Shown here: piece by piece, positions 31,032 through 40,071 of the stretch
How positions within the stretch are numbered: position 1 is the stretch's first letter
Layout of the letters: every line of letters starts with the position of its first letter
NCBI RefSeq assembly: GCF_022346925.1
Contig: NZ_JAKRNJ010000001.1
Location: 558,001 to 622,000 of the forward strand
Source: Microvirga sp. ACRRW
GTDB lineage: Bacteria > Pseudomonadota > Alphaproteobacteria > Rhizobiales > Beijerinckiaceae
Reading direction: 5' to 3'
Length of the DNA stretch: 64,000 nt
Translations under genes and position numbers: made by a program
The notes under the pieces: generated by a model
Told to the model about the DNA's origin: nothing
Seen by the model: only the letters and a program-made list of their open reading frames with translations
Database searches by the model: none

Positions 31032-33212
31032 TCAGAGCTTGCCGAGCTTGAGGAACTGCGTCTCGCCGGAAGAGTCGTTCACGCCGTCGTTGTCGGTGAT
31101 GATGTAGGCCTCCCCCGCCGCATCGATGGCGAAGCTCTCGACCTTGTCGAGAACATAGCCCTTAGCCGCCTTCAGGTCCGGCAGCAGATCGCGCAGCTCC
31201 GTCTTCTTCACGGTCGGCAATTCACCGCCAAGCACAACAGGCTTCATGTCGGCCAGGGAGACGGAATAGAGCTTCTTCAGCTTCGCCTTCTCGGCGATCT
31301 GATTATCGCGCTCGATGATGATGACGCGATCGCCCGCAGCCGTAATCTCGGACAGGCCGACCCAGCCTTCCTCCGTCTTGTCGAGAGGATAGCGCACGCC
31401 GCCCCAACTCTTGTCCGAGGGCTTGTAGGCGAGGAGCTTCACGCTGTTCTTGGCATCGTCCGCCCATTCGCGCTGTACGGCAAGCCAGACGATTTCATTC
31501 GCGCCGGAGCCGGTCACCGTCACACCCTCGAAACCATAGTTCTTCGCGCCCTCTTCGAGGCTTGCGGGCAGAGAGACTTCCTCCTGGATCTCGCCCTTCG
31601 CATCGACCTTCACGAGAAGATTCTTCACGCCTTTTGGCACATTGCCTTCGGATGCGAGCCAGAAACCGCCATCGCTTGCAAGCGCCACGCCTTCGAGATC
31701 GAGTTTCTCGGCGGCCTGTCCCTTGCGCGTCACGAGCGTTTCCGCCGTGATCATTGCAGGCTTCCGCGTTGCATCGATGGTGAGAATGCGCGGTGCACCG
31801 CCATAGGCACTGTCCGTAATCGCGTAGAGCTTACCAGCCTGCGATTTGTCGGCGGCGATTCCGGAGAGAGCACCCCAAGCGATAGGCAGGCCCTGAGCGT
31901 TCTTGGCCGAGCGTATCATGGGATAAGCAGGTGCTGTGCGCTCGGCACGCTGGTAGATCATCACATGCGGAGCGACGCCGCCATCCACATGCAGGGGCGT
32001 CTCGCTGGTCGCAATGAAGAGGTTGCGCGAGGGAATGGCAATCAGGCCTTCCGGACCGATGCCCGTGGGCAGAACCTGCACGAGTTCAGGCGTGGCGCCC
32101 GTATCGCGGTATATGCCGACGACTGAGCCGCGCTCGGAGCCCACAAAGATCAGGTTGTCCTGGCCGAAGCGGGCAGCCTCGATGCCTTCGATCTCAATGC
32201 CCTTCTTATTGCGGCTTTCGGGATAGTGGCCGAGAGACACGATCTCATGCTCCAGGCTGGCGCCGGATTCGTAAGAAACGCTGCCGTCCTTGTTGAAGAT
32301 GGTGAAGCCGCGCGATCCGCCCTTCCAATCGCCTTCATTGGCGGTGGCGAAGCGGTTGTTGTCGATCCAGTGCACGCCATCGGGCTCACGCGGCACGCCG
32401 TTCATGGAGCCGCTGAGATCGATCCTGCCGTCCTTCTTCGTGTCGATGTTTTTCAGATCGGCTTGGCCTGCGGAGAAATGGGATTCGACCTTTCCGGTCT
32501 TTCCGTCCACCACGACGATATAGTTGTTTTCCTGCAGGGTGACGACGATCTTGCCCTCGTCGTTCACGTCCACATATTCCGGTTCCGGATCATCGCCCGC
32601 AACATCCGCGAGGCCCGTCATGGCGACGGTCTTGAGGCCTGAGCAGTCGATGGCGTTGCCATTGAGACTACCGATCACCAGCGCGCCGGCGGGAAGCTGC
32701 GGCAGGGCACCGTCATTCACCTTCTCGTCGCGCTCGTTCTCGATGGCGATGGCGAGCACGCCCGCATTGGCGGCAACCGAGTCGGGCTGGCCGGGAAGCT
32801 GGCATTCGGAAGACACTTTGCGGCCCGCCAGATCCACCAGCACCAGCTTGCCGCTCGGACTCTTGTAGCTTTCCGAGGTGTTGACGGCGACGAAAGCGGT
32901 GCCGCCCACGATCTTCACCGAAGTAGGCTCGCCGCCCACAGCCAGCGTACCGGCAGGCTTGGGCGCAGCCGGATCGGTGATGTCAATGAAGCCAATGCTC
33001 TTGCGCGGGCTGTCGGTATAGACGAGCAGGTTGCCGTCCTCGCTCGCGGAGATGATCTCCGCCACCGTCTCGCTCTTCTTGTCGGCATCGGCGAGGTTGG
33101 CGATAATCGGAAAACTGGCGATGCGGTCGAAATATTCGGCCGCTGATGCGTTAAGAGCAGAGCCTGCCAAAAGGACGCCGGCTACCGAGCCGGCGACGAG
33201 AGAACGGTGCAT
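31032..33212 (-). CDS. Secreted esterase-like activity of phytase family protein
   Basis: 726 residues with a signal peptide (VAGSVAGVLLAGSALNASA). Two beta-propeller-like regions can be seen. The first half (residues about 25-410) has repeats such as GEPTSVKIVGGTAFVAVNTS and PDGVHWIDNNRFATANEGDW, reminiscent of choice-of-anchor-I/alkaline phosphatase-type domains. The second half (GALSGIAADKSQAGKLYAIT onward, with KLDLEGVALASDGGFWLASE) is the phytase-like esterase domain. Probably periplasmic hydrolase of phosphate esters; no catalytic proof from sequence. Converges on DUF808; no phosphate-regulon site recognised. Confidence 0.88.
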   Translation of the reverse strand: MHRSLVAGSVAGVLLAGSALNASAAEYFDRIASFPIIANLADADKKSETVAEIISASEDGNLLVYTDSPRKSIGFIDITDPAAPKPAGTLAVGGEPTSVKIVGGTAFVAVNTSESYKSPSGKLVLVDLAGRKVSSECQLPGQPDSVAANAGVLAIAIENERDEKVNDGALPQLPAGALVIGSLNGNAIDCSGLKTVAMTGLADVAGDDPEPEYVDVNDEGKIVVTLQENNYIVVVDGKTGKVESHFSAGQADLKNIDTKKDGRIDLSGSMNGVPREPDGVHWIDNNRFATANEGDWKGGSRGFTIFNKDGSVSYESGASLEHEIVSLGHYPESRNKKGIEIEGIEAARFGQDNLIFVGSERGSVVGIYRDTGATPELVQVLPTGIGPEGLIAIPSRNLFIATSETPLHVDGGVAPHVMIYQRAERTAPAYPMIRSAKNAQGLPIAWGALSGIAADKSQAGKLYAITDSAYGGAPRILTIDATRKPAMITAETLVTRKGQAAEKLDLEGVALASDGGFWLASEGNVPKGVKNLLVKVDAKGEIQEEVSLPASLEEGAKNYGFEGVTVTGSGANEIVWLAVQREWADDAKNSVKLLAYKPSDKSWGGVRYPLDKTEEGWVGLSEITAAGDRVIIIERDNQIAEKAKLKKLYSVSLADMKPVVLGGELPTVKKTELRDLLPDLKAAKGYVLDKVESFAIDAAGEAYIITDNDGVNDSSGETQFLKLGKL

Positions 33213-33325
33213 GATATATCCCCGCGATATGGTTGAGCTTGGCGGGAGTTGTCATGCGCCAGTCTCATGACGGGTGGATGACGGCAGGGAGAGGCATCCC
33301 CCACCCTTTCAATCTTCGCTCTTTT

Positions 33326-33340
33326 GTACCATATTCGTTC
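33326..33340 (+). promoter_or_regulatory. Probable LexA (SOS) box before uvrB
   Basis: GTAC-N7-GTTC, one mismatch from the alphaproteobacterial SOS box GTTC-N7-GTTC, ending two bases before the uvrB ATG. The same consensus occurs perfectly before the Y-family polymerase gene at 47529-47543. Confidence 0.55.
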
Positions 33341-33342
33341 CC

Positions 33343-36051
33343 ATGGCCAAGACACCCAAGAAGCCCAAGCTTTCCACCGGGAAAGCCTCCAAGCCTGAGC
33401 TGAAGCCTCTCGCTCCTCATCTCGCCGACCTGCTCAATCCCGCCGTCAATCGGGAGCGCGAGGCGGCTGAAGGATTCGCCGAGCGGGCGCAGGAAACCTT
33501 CATCCATGGCGACATCACGGATGTCGACCCGGCTCTCGCCAAGAAGCTTGGCCTGAAGGGTCCCGATGATGGGCCGGACGTGGCAAACGAATTGGGGGAT
33601 CTAGCAACGGAATCCGGCTTCTCGGCCACCGTCGATGCGCTCTCGAGGCTGCTCACGGAAGGCGATCCGCGCTTCAAGAACGGCAAGGCCTGGGTGCCGC
33701 ACCGCCCGCCCCGTCCCGAGAAATCGGAAGGCGGCATTCCGTTCAAGATCAAATCCGAGTTCACGCCTTCAGGCGACCAGCCCAACGCGATCCGCGAATT
33801 GGTGGACGGCGTACGGCGGCAGGAGCGCGATCAGGTGCTGCTCGGCGTCACCGGTTCGGGCAAGACCTTCACCATGGCCAAGGTGATCGAGGAGACGCAG
33901 CGCCCCGCCCTCATCCTCGCGCCGAACAAAACGCTTGCCGCGCAGCTTTACGGCGAGTTCAAGTCGTTCTTCCCCGACAACGCGGTGGAATACTTCGTCT
34001 CGTATTACGACTATTACCAGCCTGAAGCCTATGTGCCGCGCTCGGACACCTTCATCGAGAAGGAAAGCTCTATCAACGAGCAGATCGACCGCATGCGCCA
34101 CTCGGCGACCCGTGCGCTGATCGAGCGTGACGACGTGATCATCGTTGCCTCCGTGTCGTGCATCTACGGTATCGGCTCGGTGGAGACCTATACGGCCATG
34201 ACCTTCTCCGTGAAGGTGGGCGAAAAGATCGAGCAGCGCCAGCTCATCGCGGATCTCGTGGCCTTGCAATACAAGCGCATCCAGAGCGATTTCGCCCGCG
34301 GCACTTTTCGCGTGCGCGGTGACGTCATTGAACTCTTCCCCGCCCACTTGGAGGATCGCGCCTGGCGCATCGGTCTCTTCGGCGACGAGATCGAGAGTAT
34401 CGTCGAGTTCGATCCGCTCACCGGCAAGAAGACCAACGATCTGTCCTTCGTGAAGGTCTACGCGAACTCGCACTATGTGACGCCGCGTCCGACCTTGCAG
34501 CAGGCCGTGAAGGGTATTCAGGACGAGTTGCAACACCGTCTTCAGGAACTCGCCCGCATGGGCCGCCTGCTGGAAGCGCAGCGCCTGGAGCAGCGTACGC
34601 AATTCGACCTTGAGATGATCGAGGCCACCGGCGTGTGCAACGGCATCGAGAACTATTCGCGCTATCTCACCGGCCGCAAGCCCGGCGAGCCGCCGCCGAC
34701 CCTGTTCGAGTATCTTCCCGACAACGCCCTCGTCTTCACGGACGAGAGTCACGTCACCGTGCCGCAGATCGGCGGCATGTATCGCGGCGACTTCCGCCGC
34801 AAGGCGACGCTTGCCGAATACGGCTTCCGCCTGCCCTCCTGTCTAGACAACCGCCCCTTGCGCTTCGAGGAATGGGACGCCATGCGTCCGCAGTCGATCC
34901 ATGTCTCGGCGACGCCGCAGAAATGGGAGATGGAGCAGACCGGCGGCGTGTTCGTGGAACAGGTCATCCGCCCGACCGGTCTCGTCGATCCAATTGTGGA
35001 GATCCGCCCCGCCCGTTCCCAGGTCGACGATCTCGTGCACGAGGTGAAGGAGCTGTCCGCGCAAGGCTATCGCACGCTCGTCACTACGCTCACCAAGCGC
35101 ATGGCCGAGGACCTCACGGAATACATGCACGAAAACGGAATCCGCGTGCGCTACATGCACTCTGACATCGACACGCTAGAGCGCATCGAGATCATCCGCG
35201 ACCTACGCCTCGGCGCCTTCGACGTTCTGATCGGCATCAACCTGCTGCGCGAGGGTCTCGACATTCCGGAATGCGCGCTCGTCGCCATTCTCGACGCGGA
35301 CAAGGAAGGGTTTCTGCGTTCCGAGACGTCGCTGGTGCAGACCATTGGCCGCGCGGCGCGTAACGTGGAGGGCAAGGCGATCCTCTATGCCGACAAGATC
35401 ACCGGCTCCATGGAACGCGCCATCGCGGAAACTAACCGCCGCCGCGAGAAGCAGCTCGCCTATAACGCCGAGCACGGCATCACGCCGCAAAGCGTGAAGA
35501 AGAACATCACGGACATTCTGGAGAGCGTCTACGAGCGCGATCACGTCTCCGTCGATACGGGCCTTGCCGACAAGACCGTCGGCCACAACCTCAAGGCCGT
35601 CATCGCGGATATGGAAAAGCGTATGCGCGAAGCCGCCGCGAATTTGGAGTTTGAAGAAGCAGCAAGACTGCGCGACGAACTCAAGCGATTGCAGGCGACG
35701 GAACTTGCCATCAGCGACGATCCCATGGCGCGCCAGAGCGATGTGGAGCGCGATGCGGGCAAGTATGGCGGTTCGCGCAAATACGGCCGCAACGCCAATC
35801 TGCCGCCGAAGGGGCTCCCTCCTTCAGCGGACGGCGCCAGCGAGGGCGATGAGGATTCAGGCTCCTACGGCCCACTCGGCAAAGGGCGTTCCGACGAAGG
35901 CACGCGCATTCGCAAGCCCGGCCTCGACGAAATGGGCCCAGGCACGGACCGCGAAGTCCCGCTGAATTTCCGCGAGCGTCCGGCTGGCCGCTCGACGCAA
36001 GGCTTCGCGGGACAAAAGCCGAAATATAAGGGCGGGCGCAAGGGGCGCTAG
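33343..36051 (+). CDS. uvrB: Excinuclease ABC subunit UvrB with N- and C-terminal extensions
   Basis: 902 residues. Canonical core begins near residue 133 ([20 protein letters not shown]); Walker A GVTGSGKT is near 169-176, the beta-hairpin region [37 protein letters not shown], helicase motif [16 protein letters not shown] and the UVR motif [16 protein letters not shown] follow. It verifies DNA damage with UvrA and loads UvrC. Relative to the roughly 670-residue enterobacterial protein it has about 130 extra N-terminal and 110 C-terminal residues (basic, Gly/Pro-rich, ending [11 protein letters not shown]). Probably SOS-controlled. Confidence 0.97.
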   Translation: MAKTPKKPKLSTGKASKPELKPLAPHLADLLNPAVNREREAAEGFAERAQETFIHGDITDVDPALAKKLGLKGPDDGPDVANELGDLATESGFSATVDALSRLLTEGDPRFKNGKAWVPHRPPRPEKSEGGIPFKIKSEFTPSGDQPNAIRELVDGVRRQERDQVLLGVTGSGKTFTMAKVIEETQRPALILAPNKTLAAQLYGEFKSFFPDNAVEYFVSYYDYYQPEAYVPRSDTFIEKESSINEQIDRMRHSATRALIERDDVIIVASVSCIYGIGSVETYTAMTFSVKVGEKIEQRQLIADLVALQYKRIQSDFARGTFRVRGDVIELFPAHLEDRAWRIGLFGDEIESIVEFDPLTGKKTNDLSFVKVYANSHYVTPRPTLQQAVKGIQDELQHRLQELARMGRLLEAQRLEQRTQFDLEMIEATGVCNGIENYSRYLTGRKPGEPPPTLFEYLPDNALVFTDESHVTVPQIGGMYRGDFRRKATLAEYGFRLPSCLDNRPLRFEEWDAMRPQSIHVSATPQKWEMEQTGGVFVEQVIRPTGLVDPIVEIRPARSQVDDLVHEVKELSAQGYRTLVTTLTKRMAEDLTEYMHENGIRVRYMHSDIDTLERIEIIRDLRLGAFDVLIGINLLREGLDIPECALVAILDADKEGFLRSETSLVQTIGRAARNVEGKAILYADKITGSMERAIAETNRRREKQLAYNAEHGITPQSVKKNITDILESVYERDHVSVDTGLADKTVGHNLKAVIADMEKRMREAAANLEFEEAARLRDELKRLQATELAISDDPMARQSDVERDAGKYGGSRKYGRNANLPPKGLPPSADGASEGDEDSGSYGPLGKGRSDEGTRIRKPGLDEMGPGTDREVPLNFRERPAGRSTQGFAGQKPKYKGGRKGR

Positions 36052-36173
36052 GCCAAGGCCCGCCTGCTTAAGATCAGCAGGAATCCACAACTACAAGATG
36101 ACGCCGCTTCATGAATGCAACTTTATAATATATAACCCTCCGTGGCTATGCCCATCCTACGGAGGAGTTTCGG

Positions 36174-36824
36174 ATGCTTACCTCTCGCTTCACGTTTGAC
36201 ACCGATCTGTCGGAATATACCGACCTTTATTATGTGGGGGATGTTACCCATCTCGGTGTCGTTTATCGGCAGCATCTCGCCTTTGGCACCAACGACCACA
36301 CTATCGTCGGTTCCGCAGCCCAGGACTCGATTTACGGCTCAGACGGGCAAGACGTGATCGTCGGCAACGGCGGCAATGATATCCTCAGAGGCAACAAAGG
36401 CGATGATCTGATCTTTGGCGATCATTTCTATTTTCAGCTAGGGAACGACTATCTGGACGGTGGCGCAGGAAACGACACTCTGCAGGGCGGCATTGGTGAC
36501 GACGTATTGCTAGGTTGGTTCGGAGACGACGTCCTTTATGGAGGAACCGGCAACGATACCTTTGCAACGTGTTACCGAGATGGCACGGACACGATCAAGG
36601 ATTTCAGCTTTGGCGATAAGCTCGTCATGACGGATGTGACCACATCGCATGACGGTGTTTTCGGCATCGGAAGCTACAACAAGCCGGCTCCGATCTATGA
36701 CTGGTTCACTGTCGTCGGCACCAAGATCACGACGGATTACGGCACAGTCATTATCGAAGGGATCAAACCCGAGCAGCTGAAAGGAGGCATCGGCGCCTCA
36801 GGCTGGTGGGAGTGGCACCTGTAA
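36174..36824 (+). CDS. Small RTX calcium-binding repeat protein
   Basis: 216 residues. Residues about 50-130 hold roughly seven glycine/aspartate nonapeptides (GSDGQDVIV, GNGGNDILR, GNKGDDLIF, GGAGNDTLQ, GGIGDDVLL, GGTGNDTFA), the beta-roll that folds on binding calcium outside the cell. The C-terminal part (GTDTIKDFSFGDKLVMTDVT) is the typical capping and secretion region. It has no N-terminal signal, so export by a type I system is expected, but none is encoded here. Ribosome site GGAGGAG precedes the ATG. Confidence 0.92.
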   Translation: MLTSRFTFDTDLSEYTDLYYVGDVTHLGVVYRQHLAFGTNDHTIVGSAAQDSIYGSDGQDVIVGNGGNDILRGNKGDDLIFGDHFYFQLGNDYLDGGAGNDTLQGGIGDDVLLGWFGDDVLYGGTGNDTFATCYRDGTDTIKDFSFGDKLVMTDVTTSHDGVFGIGSYNKPAPIYDWFTVVGTKITTDYGTVIIEGIKPEQLKGGIGASGWWEWHL

Positions 36825-36858
36825 GATTTTCATCGCTCAACAAAGCATTCTAATCTTA

Positions 36859-36890
36859 GGATGGTCGGGCTCCGGCCATCCGTTTCTGAT
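36859..36890 (+). terminator. Terminator after the RTX gene
   Basis: Ten-pair stem (36859-36868 with 36872-36881, one G-T pair) and GTTTCTGATT tail. Confidence 0.65.
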
Positions 36891-36963
36891 TAGCCCAGCA
36901 GAGGCCGTGGCATCACTAAAGCCGCAAGGCTTGCCTGCTCTAGACACTGAAACGGCCTAAGGC

Positions 36964-37779
36964 TCAGTGCCACGTCACCTCAAAGGCCCCAACCGGCCGG
37001 GCAAAGCCTTTCAAAGTTCGCTGCCCGAGATTCACGCAAGTGATCCGACCCGACAAAAATGCGGACACTGCTTCGGACACAACAATGGTCTTCGGCTCTG
37101 CGCTCTGGCATAGGCGAGCGGCCATCTGCACGGTCGCGCCGAAAAGATCGTTGTGATCGGCGACAGGCTCGCCGGCATCCAATCCGATACGGACTTGCAG
37201 CTTCTCCTGGCTGGCAAGATTGAACGCATCGAATGCCTGCTGGATGGCGCAGGCGCATTCCACGCCAGCCTCGGCATCTTCGAAAACCGCCATGATTCCA
37301 TCGCCCGTATGCTTGATCTCGCGCCCGCCTTTGCGATGCAATGCACGACGGACCAACGCATCATGAGCACGCACCATCTCGACGGCGCGCACATCGCCCA
37401 AGCGTGCGGTCATCCCGGTGGAGTCGACAATGTCCGTGAACATGATCGTGCGCATGGCGGGATCGATCGGAGCTTTAGTATCTGCACCAGCTGGCGTGAG
37501 GGGATCCGAAACACGACCCAAGAAAGCCTCGACGGCGGACAGATCGACTTCGATGACATCTCTGGCGATATTGCCGTGAGCCTCATCATGAACCCGCATG
37601 GCCGTCTGAATGTCGGGAGCATCGATAAGGCAGAACGCCGTTCCGCGCGTGTCGTCGAACCAATAGGTCAGGAACCGCACGCCGTAACGCCCCTGGACTT
37701 CCAGGTCGCTCCGATGGGCCTCGGCGATATCGACAGCCGTCAAGCCCTTCAAGTCATGCCGATCCAGGAATATGGGCAT
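36964..37779 (-). CDS. DUF4242 (nickel-binding-like) domain fused to class III adenylate/guanylate cyclase
   Basis: 271 residues. N-terminal 80 residues (MPIFLDRHDLKGLTAVDIAE, then RFLTYWFDDTRGTAFCLIDA) match the small DUF4242/SCO4226 ferredoxin-like domain. From about residue 108 a class III cyclase domain follows, with the first metal Asp in TIMFTDIVDSTGMTARLGD and the second in HTGDGIMAVFED. The transition-state motif reads GATVQMAARL: Arg is kept but the usual Asn is Gln. No membrane segment. Product (cAMP or cGMP) cannot be told. Stands alone; no CRP-type gene adjacent. Confidence 0.9.
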   Translation of the reverse strand: MPIFLDRHDLKGLTAVDIAEAHRSDLEVQGRYGVRFLTYWFDDTRGTAFCLIDAPDIQTAMRVHDEAHGNIARDVIEVDLSAVEAFLGRVSDPLTPAGADTKAPIDPAMRTIMFTDIVDSTGMTARLGDVRAVEMVRAHDALVRRALHRKGGREIKHTGDGIMAVFEDAEAGVECACAIQQAFDAFNLASQEKLQVRIGLDAGEPVADHNDLFGATVQMAARLCQSAEPKTIVVSEAVSAFLSGRITCVNLGQRTLKGFARPVGAFEVTWH

Positions 37780-37933
37780 CGCTCTCTCCGAGCCCCCGAA
37801 CTCAATCTACACCGTTTGGTAAAAGCCCGGAATGTCTTTGCCAGATCTCGAAGGTATGCCCCCGGTTCGCTAAGGGGATGACAGATGGCGGGGTTCTTAC
37901 CCGTACAAGCTGGGCCTTAAGGCACAGGAAATG

Positions 37934-37961
37934 AAAAAGGCGGCCTTCCGGCCGCCTTTTT
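37934..37961. terminator. Bidirectional intrinsic terminator
   Basis: Stem AAAAAGGCGGCC (37934-37945) with GGCCGCCTTTTT (37950-37961), TTCC loop; T runs occur on both strands. On the minus strand it directly follows the DUF3309 gene, 18 bases after its stop. Confidence 0.9.
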
Positions 37962-37978
37962 ATCTCATCTCGAGACCG

Positions 37979-38137
37979 TCAAAGCCGTCCCATCAGCAGC
38001 AGGACGATCAGGATCAGCAGCACGACGCCGAGCAGGCCGCTCGGGCCATAACCCCAGCCTCGGCTGTGAGGCCAGGCAGGTACGGCGCCAATCAGCAGGA
38101 GAATGACGAGGATGAGAAGGATGGTGCTTACAGCCAT
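37979..38137 (-). CDS. DUF3309 family hydrophobic microprotein, 52 residues
   Basis: The frame reads MAVSTILLILVILLLIGAVP, then PHSRGWGYGPSGLLGVVLL, then ILIVLLLMGRL. Two hydrophobic helices are joined by a short Gly/Tyr-rich turn, the exact DUF3309 layout. GGAGG lies seven bases before the ATG and a terminator lies just after the stop. The function of the family is unknown; members are inner-membrane peptides of alphaproteobacteria. It diverges from nepR-ecfG. A weak EcfG-like site (GGAAC-N16-AGTT, 38261-38237 on this strand) lies 100 bases upstream. Confidence 0.88.
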   Translation of the reverse strand: MAVSTILLILVILLLIGAVPAWPHSRGWGYGPSGLLGVVLLILIVLLLMGRL

Positions 38138-38304
38138 GTATTGCCTCCAATAACGATACTACGGCAGGCCGCCTCTTCACGCATGACAACCCAAGAGGGA
38201 CCTGAAAACCCAGCCGAAACTGAGCTGTTACAAGAAAACTTGGCCGTTCAAATTTGGTTCCCGCAGCCCTTCCGCAATGCACAGGAAGGAATCGCTGCCG
38301 TAAC

Positions 38305-38329
38305 GGAACGATCGAATTGGCTTGGCGTT
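38305..38329 (+). promoter_or_regulatory. EcfG-type promoter of nepR-ecfG
   Basis: GGAAC (38305-38309), 16-base spacer, CGTT (38326-38329): a perfect general-stress promoter, 77 bases before nepR. Implies autoregulation of the sigma factor operon. Confidence 0.85.
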
Positions 38330-38405
38330 ACATCCACGGCGATTGGGTGCCGCCGTGAGCGCGACCCTGCGGGAGGTCGCCGCTTCCTAAGGATCAGGAT
38401 GCCCA

Positions 38406-38633
38406 ATGCAAAAGAAGATTCAAAAGCCCATGTCTCAGTTCGATCCAGAGCCTATTCCAGGCCTCAGAAAGTCCTCATCACCGGCGCTCAGCCGTTCTGT
38501 CCAGACCCAGCTCGGTCAGCGTCTTCGTCAGTTCTACGAAGCCTTGGCGCTCGGCGAACAACCGGTTCCGGATCGCTTCATCGAAATCATCAATCGCCTG
38601 GATGAGCGGAAGCCGGAGAAGCAGCAATCATGA
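38406..38633 (+). CDS. nepR: NepR family anti-sigma factor
   Basis: 75 residues. The conserved NepR region is TQLGQRLRQFYEALALGEQP followed by VPDRFIEIINRLDE, the two short helices that wrap the EcfG sigma factor. Known of the family: holds EcfG inactive until phosphorylated PhyR binds NepR through its sigma-like domain. AGGA precedes the ATG at 38406; a second ATG at 38430 is possible. Its stop overlaps the ecfG start by four bases (ATGA), the usual coupling. Confidence 0.93.
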   Translation: MQKKIQKPMSQFDPEPIPGLRKSSSPALSRSVQTQLGQRLRQFYEALALGEQPVPDRFIEIINRLDERKPEKQQS

Positions 38634-39181
38634 GCATCGATACCGATCTTCGCGATTCCATGCTCAAGGCGACGCCGAACCTGCGCGCCTTCGCCATTTC
38701 TCTGACGAATAACGTGGACCGTGCAGACGATCTCGTTCAGGAAACACTGATGCGGGCGATTGCCAACATCAACCGTTTTCAGCCCGGCACCAACATGCAG
38801 GCGTGGCTCTTCACGATCCTGCGCAATCTCTTTCATTCAGAATACCGGAAGCGGCGTCGTGAAGTGGAGGATGCAGACGGCAAATATGCAGCCGCCCTCT
38901 CCGTCCAGCCTGACCAGATGCCTCATCTCGATTTCGAGGATCTGCAGAAGGCGCTCGCGCGCCTGCCGCACGACCAGCGCGAGGCGTTGCTTCTGGTGGG
39001 TGCGTCAGGCTTCTCCTATGAGCAGGCCGCCGAGATCTGCGGCTGCGCCGTAGGCACCATCAAGAGCCGAGTCAACCGCGCGCGCAACCGCCTCGCCGAA
39101 CTCATGCATCTTGAAGACATGGATGAGGATATTGGCCCCGACCGTATGACGCTCTCGGTGATGCACGCCGCTGTTGCCTGA
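38630..39181 (+). CDS. ecfG: EcfG-family general stress response sigma factor
   Basis: 183 residues. Region 2: LRAFAISLTNNVDRADDLVQ, ETLMRAIANINRF and MQAWLFTILRNLFHSEYRKR. Region 4: ALARLPHDQREALLLVGASG, then helix-turn-helix FSYEQAAEICGCAVGTIKSR. These are typical of EcfG, the alphaproteobacterial general stress sigma factor. Translationally coupled to nepR and transcribed from a perfect EcfG promoter. PhyR and its kinases are not in the window. Confidence 0.95.
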   Translation: MSIDTDLRDSMLKATPNLRAFAISLTNNVDRADDLVQETLMRAIANINRFQPGTNMQAWLFTILRNLFHSEYRKRRREVEDADGKYAAALSVQPDQMPHLDFEDLQKALARLPHDQREALLLVGASGFSYEQAAEICGCAVGTIKSRVNRARNRLAELMHLEDMDEDIGPDRMTLSVMHAAVA

Positions 39182-39202
39182 TCGGAGCCCATCTCAAACA
39201 CC

Positions 39203-39241
39203 AAAGCCCGGCGAAGCGGAGAACCGCTCCCGGGCTTTCAT
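39203..39241 (+). terminator. Terminator after ecfG
   Basis: AAAGCCCGG (39203-39211) pairs with CCGGGCTTT (39230-39238); the loop itself forms a GCGG/CCGC stem; tail TTTCATTC. Confidence 0.75.
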
Positions 39242-39294
39242 TCATCGAATGATGCAGATGTGAATTGCGCGGCCTGAAGAAGCGCGCAATCGGT

Positions 39295-39576
39295 TTACCG
39301 GCGCCGGAACTGCTGGTTGCCGCGCTGCGGCGGACGGGGGCCGGAGGATGCACCCGAGTCCTTGTGGCGGAAGATGAGCCGGCCCTTTTCGAGATCGTAG
39401 GGCGACATCTCGACAGTCACGCGGTCGCCCGCCAGCGTCTTGATGCGGTTCTTCTTCATTTTGCCGGCCGTGTAGGCAATGACTTCATGGCCATTGTCGA
39501 GCTGCACGCGATAGCGCGCATCCGGCAGAATCTCGGTCACAAGTCCTTCGAAGGTGATCAGTTCTTCCTTTGCCAT
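39295..39576 (-). CDS. infA: Translation initiation factor IF-1 (extended form)
   Basis: 93 residues. OB-fold S1-type core [60 protein letters not shown] and [12 protein letters not shown] is complete. A 20-residue Gly/Pro/Arg tail ([20 protein letters not shown]) is added; canonical IF-1 is about 72 residues. IF-1 binds the 30S A site during initiation. GAGGAAG precedes the ATG at 39576. It lies downstream of a cold-shock gene with a terminator between. Confidence 0.95.
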   Translation of the reverse strand: MAKEELITFEGLVTEILPDARYRVQLDNGHEVIAYTAGKMKKNRIKTLAGDRVTVEMSPYDLEKGRLIFRHKDSGASSGPRPPQRGNQQFRRR

Positions 39577-39593
39577 GCAAAGACTTCCTCGTA

Positions 39594-39622
39594 ACAAAAA
39601 AGCCGCCCCTCTGCGGAACGGC
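39594..39622 (-). terminator. Terminator of the cold-shock gene
   Basis: On the minus strand GCCGTTCC (39622-39615) pairs with GGGGCGGC (39609-39602), with two G-T pairs, followed by TTTTTT. Confidence 0.75.
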
Positions 39623-39668
39623 CGATAGGCAAGAGGGCGCGCCGGGCACGCCCTCCAGATATCAAACC

Positions 39669-39878
39669 TTAGGCGTTCTGCAGGTTCACTGCAGAAGCGC
39701 GGCCGGTGCGCTGGTCGGTCTGAAGCTCGTAGGAGATCTTCTGACCTTCGCGCAGGCCACGCATGCCGGCGCGCTCAAGCGCCGTTGCATGGACGAACAC
39801 GTCCTTGCCGCCGTTGTCGGGCTGGATGAAACCATAACCCTTGGTTTCATTGTACCACTTCACGGTTCCCGTTTCCAT
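39669..39878 (-). CDS. Cold-shock protein (CspA family)
   Basis: 69 residues. RNP1 motif KGYGFIQPD and RNP2 motif VFVHATAL are both present in [20 protein letters not shown] onward. It binds single-stranded RNA or DNA as an mRNA chaperone. Start at 39878; the roughly 190-base stretch upstream (39879-40071) has no gene and may be a 5' leader. Followed by a terminator and then infA in the same direction. Confidence 0.97.
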   Translation of the reverse strand: METGTVKWYNETKGYGFIQPDNGGKDVFVHATALERAGMRGLREGQKISYELQTDQRTGRASAVNLQNA

Positions 39879-40071
39879 GGGAAATCCTTTCGCTGTCGTT
39901 TGCACGTGGGCGGGAGCCGAAGCCAATACGCCCGTTAGTCGATATTGGTAGAGAGAGGAACGTGCGCCCGGCAGTGCCAAAGCGGTGTAGCCCAGTCGTC
40001 CGGCCAAATGTCGATGCGTGAATAAGTAGGGGAAGGATAGGGCAATTGCAAGGCAGAACGGCTAAGCCTTC

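Noticed and set aside
38184-38605. Open frame overlapping nepR in another phase
   Set aside because: No ribosome site; nepR is supported by family signature, promoter and coupling to ecfG.
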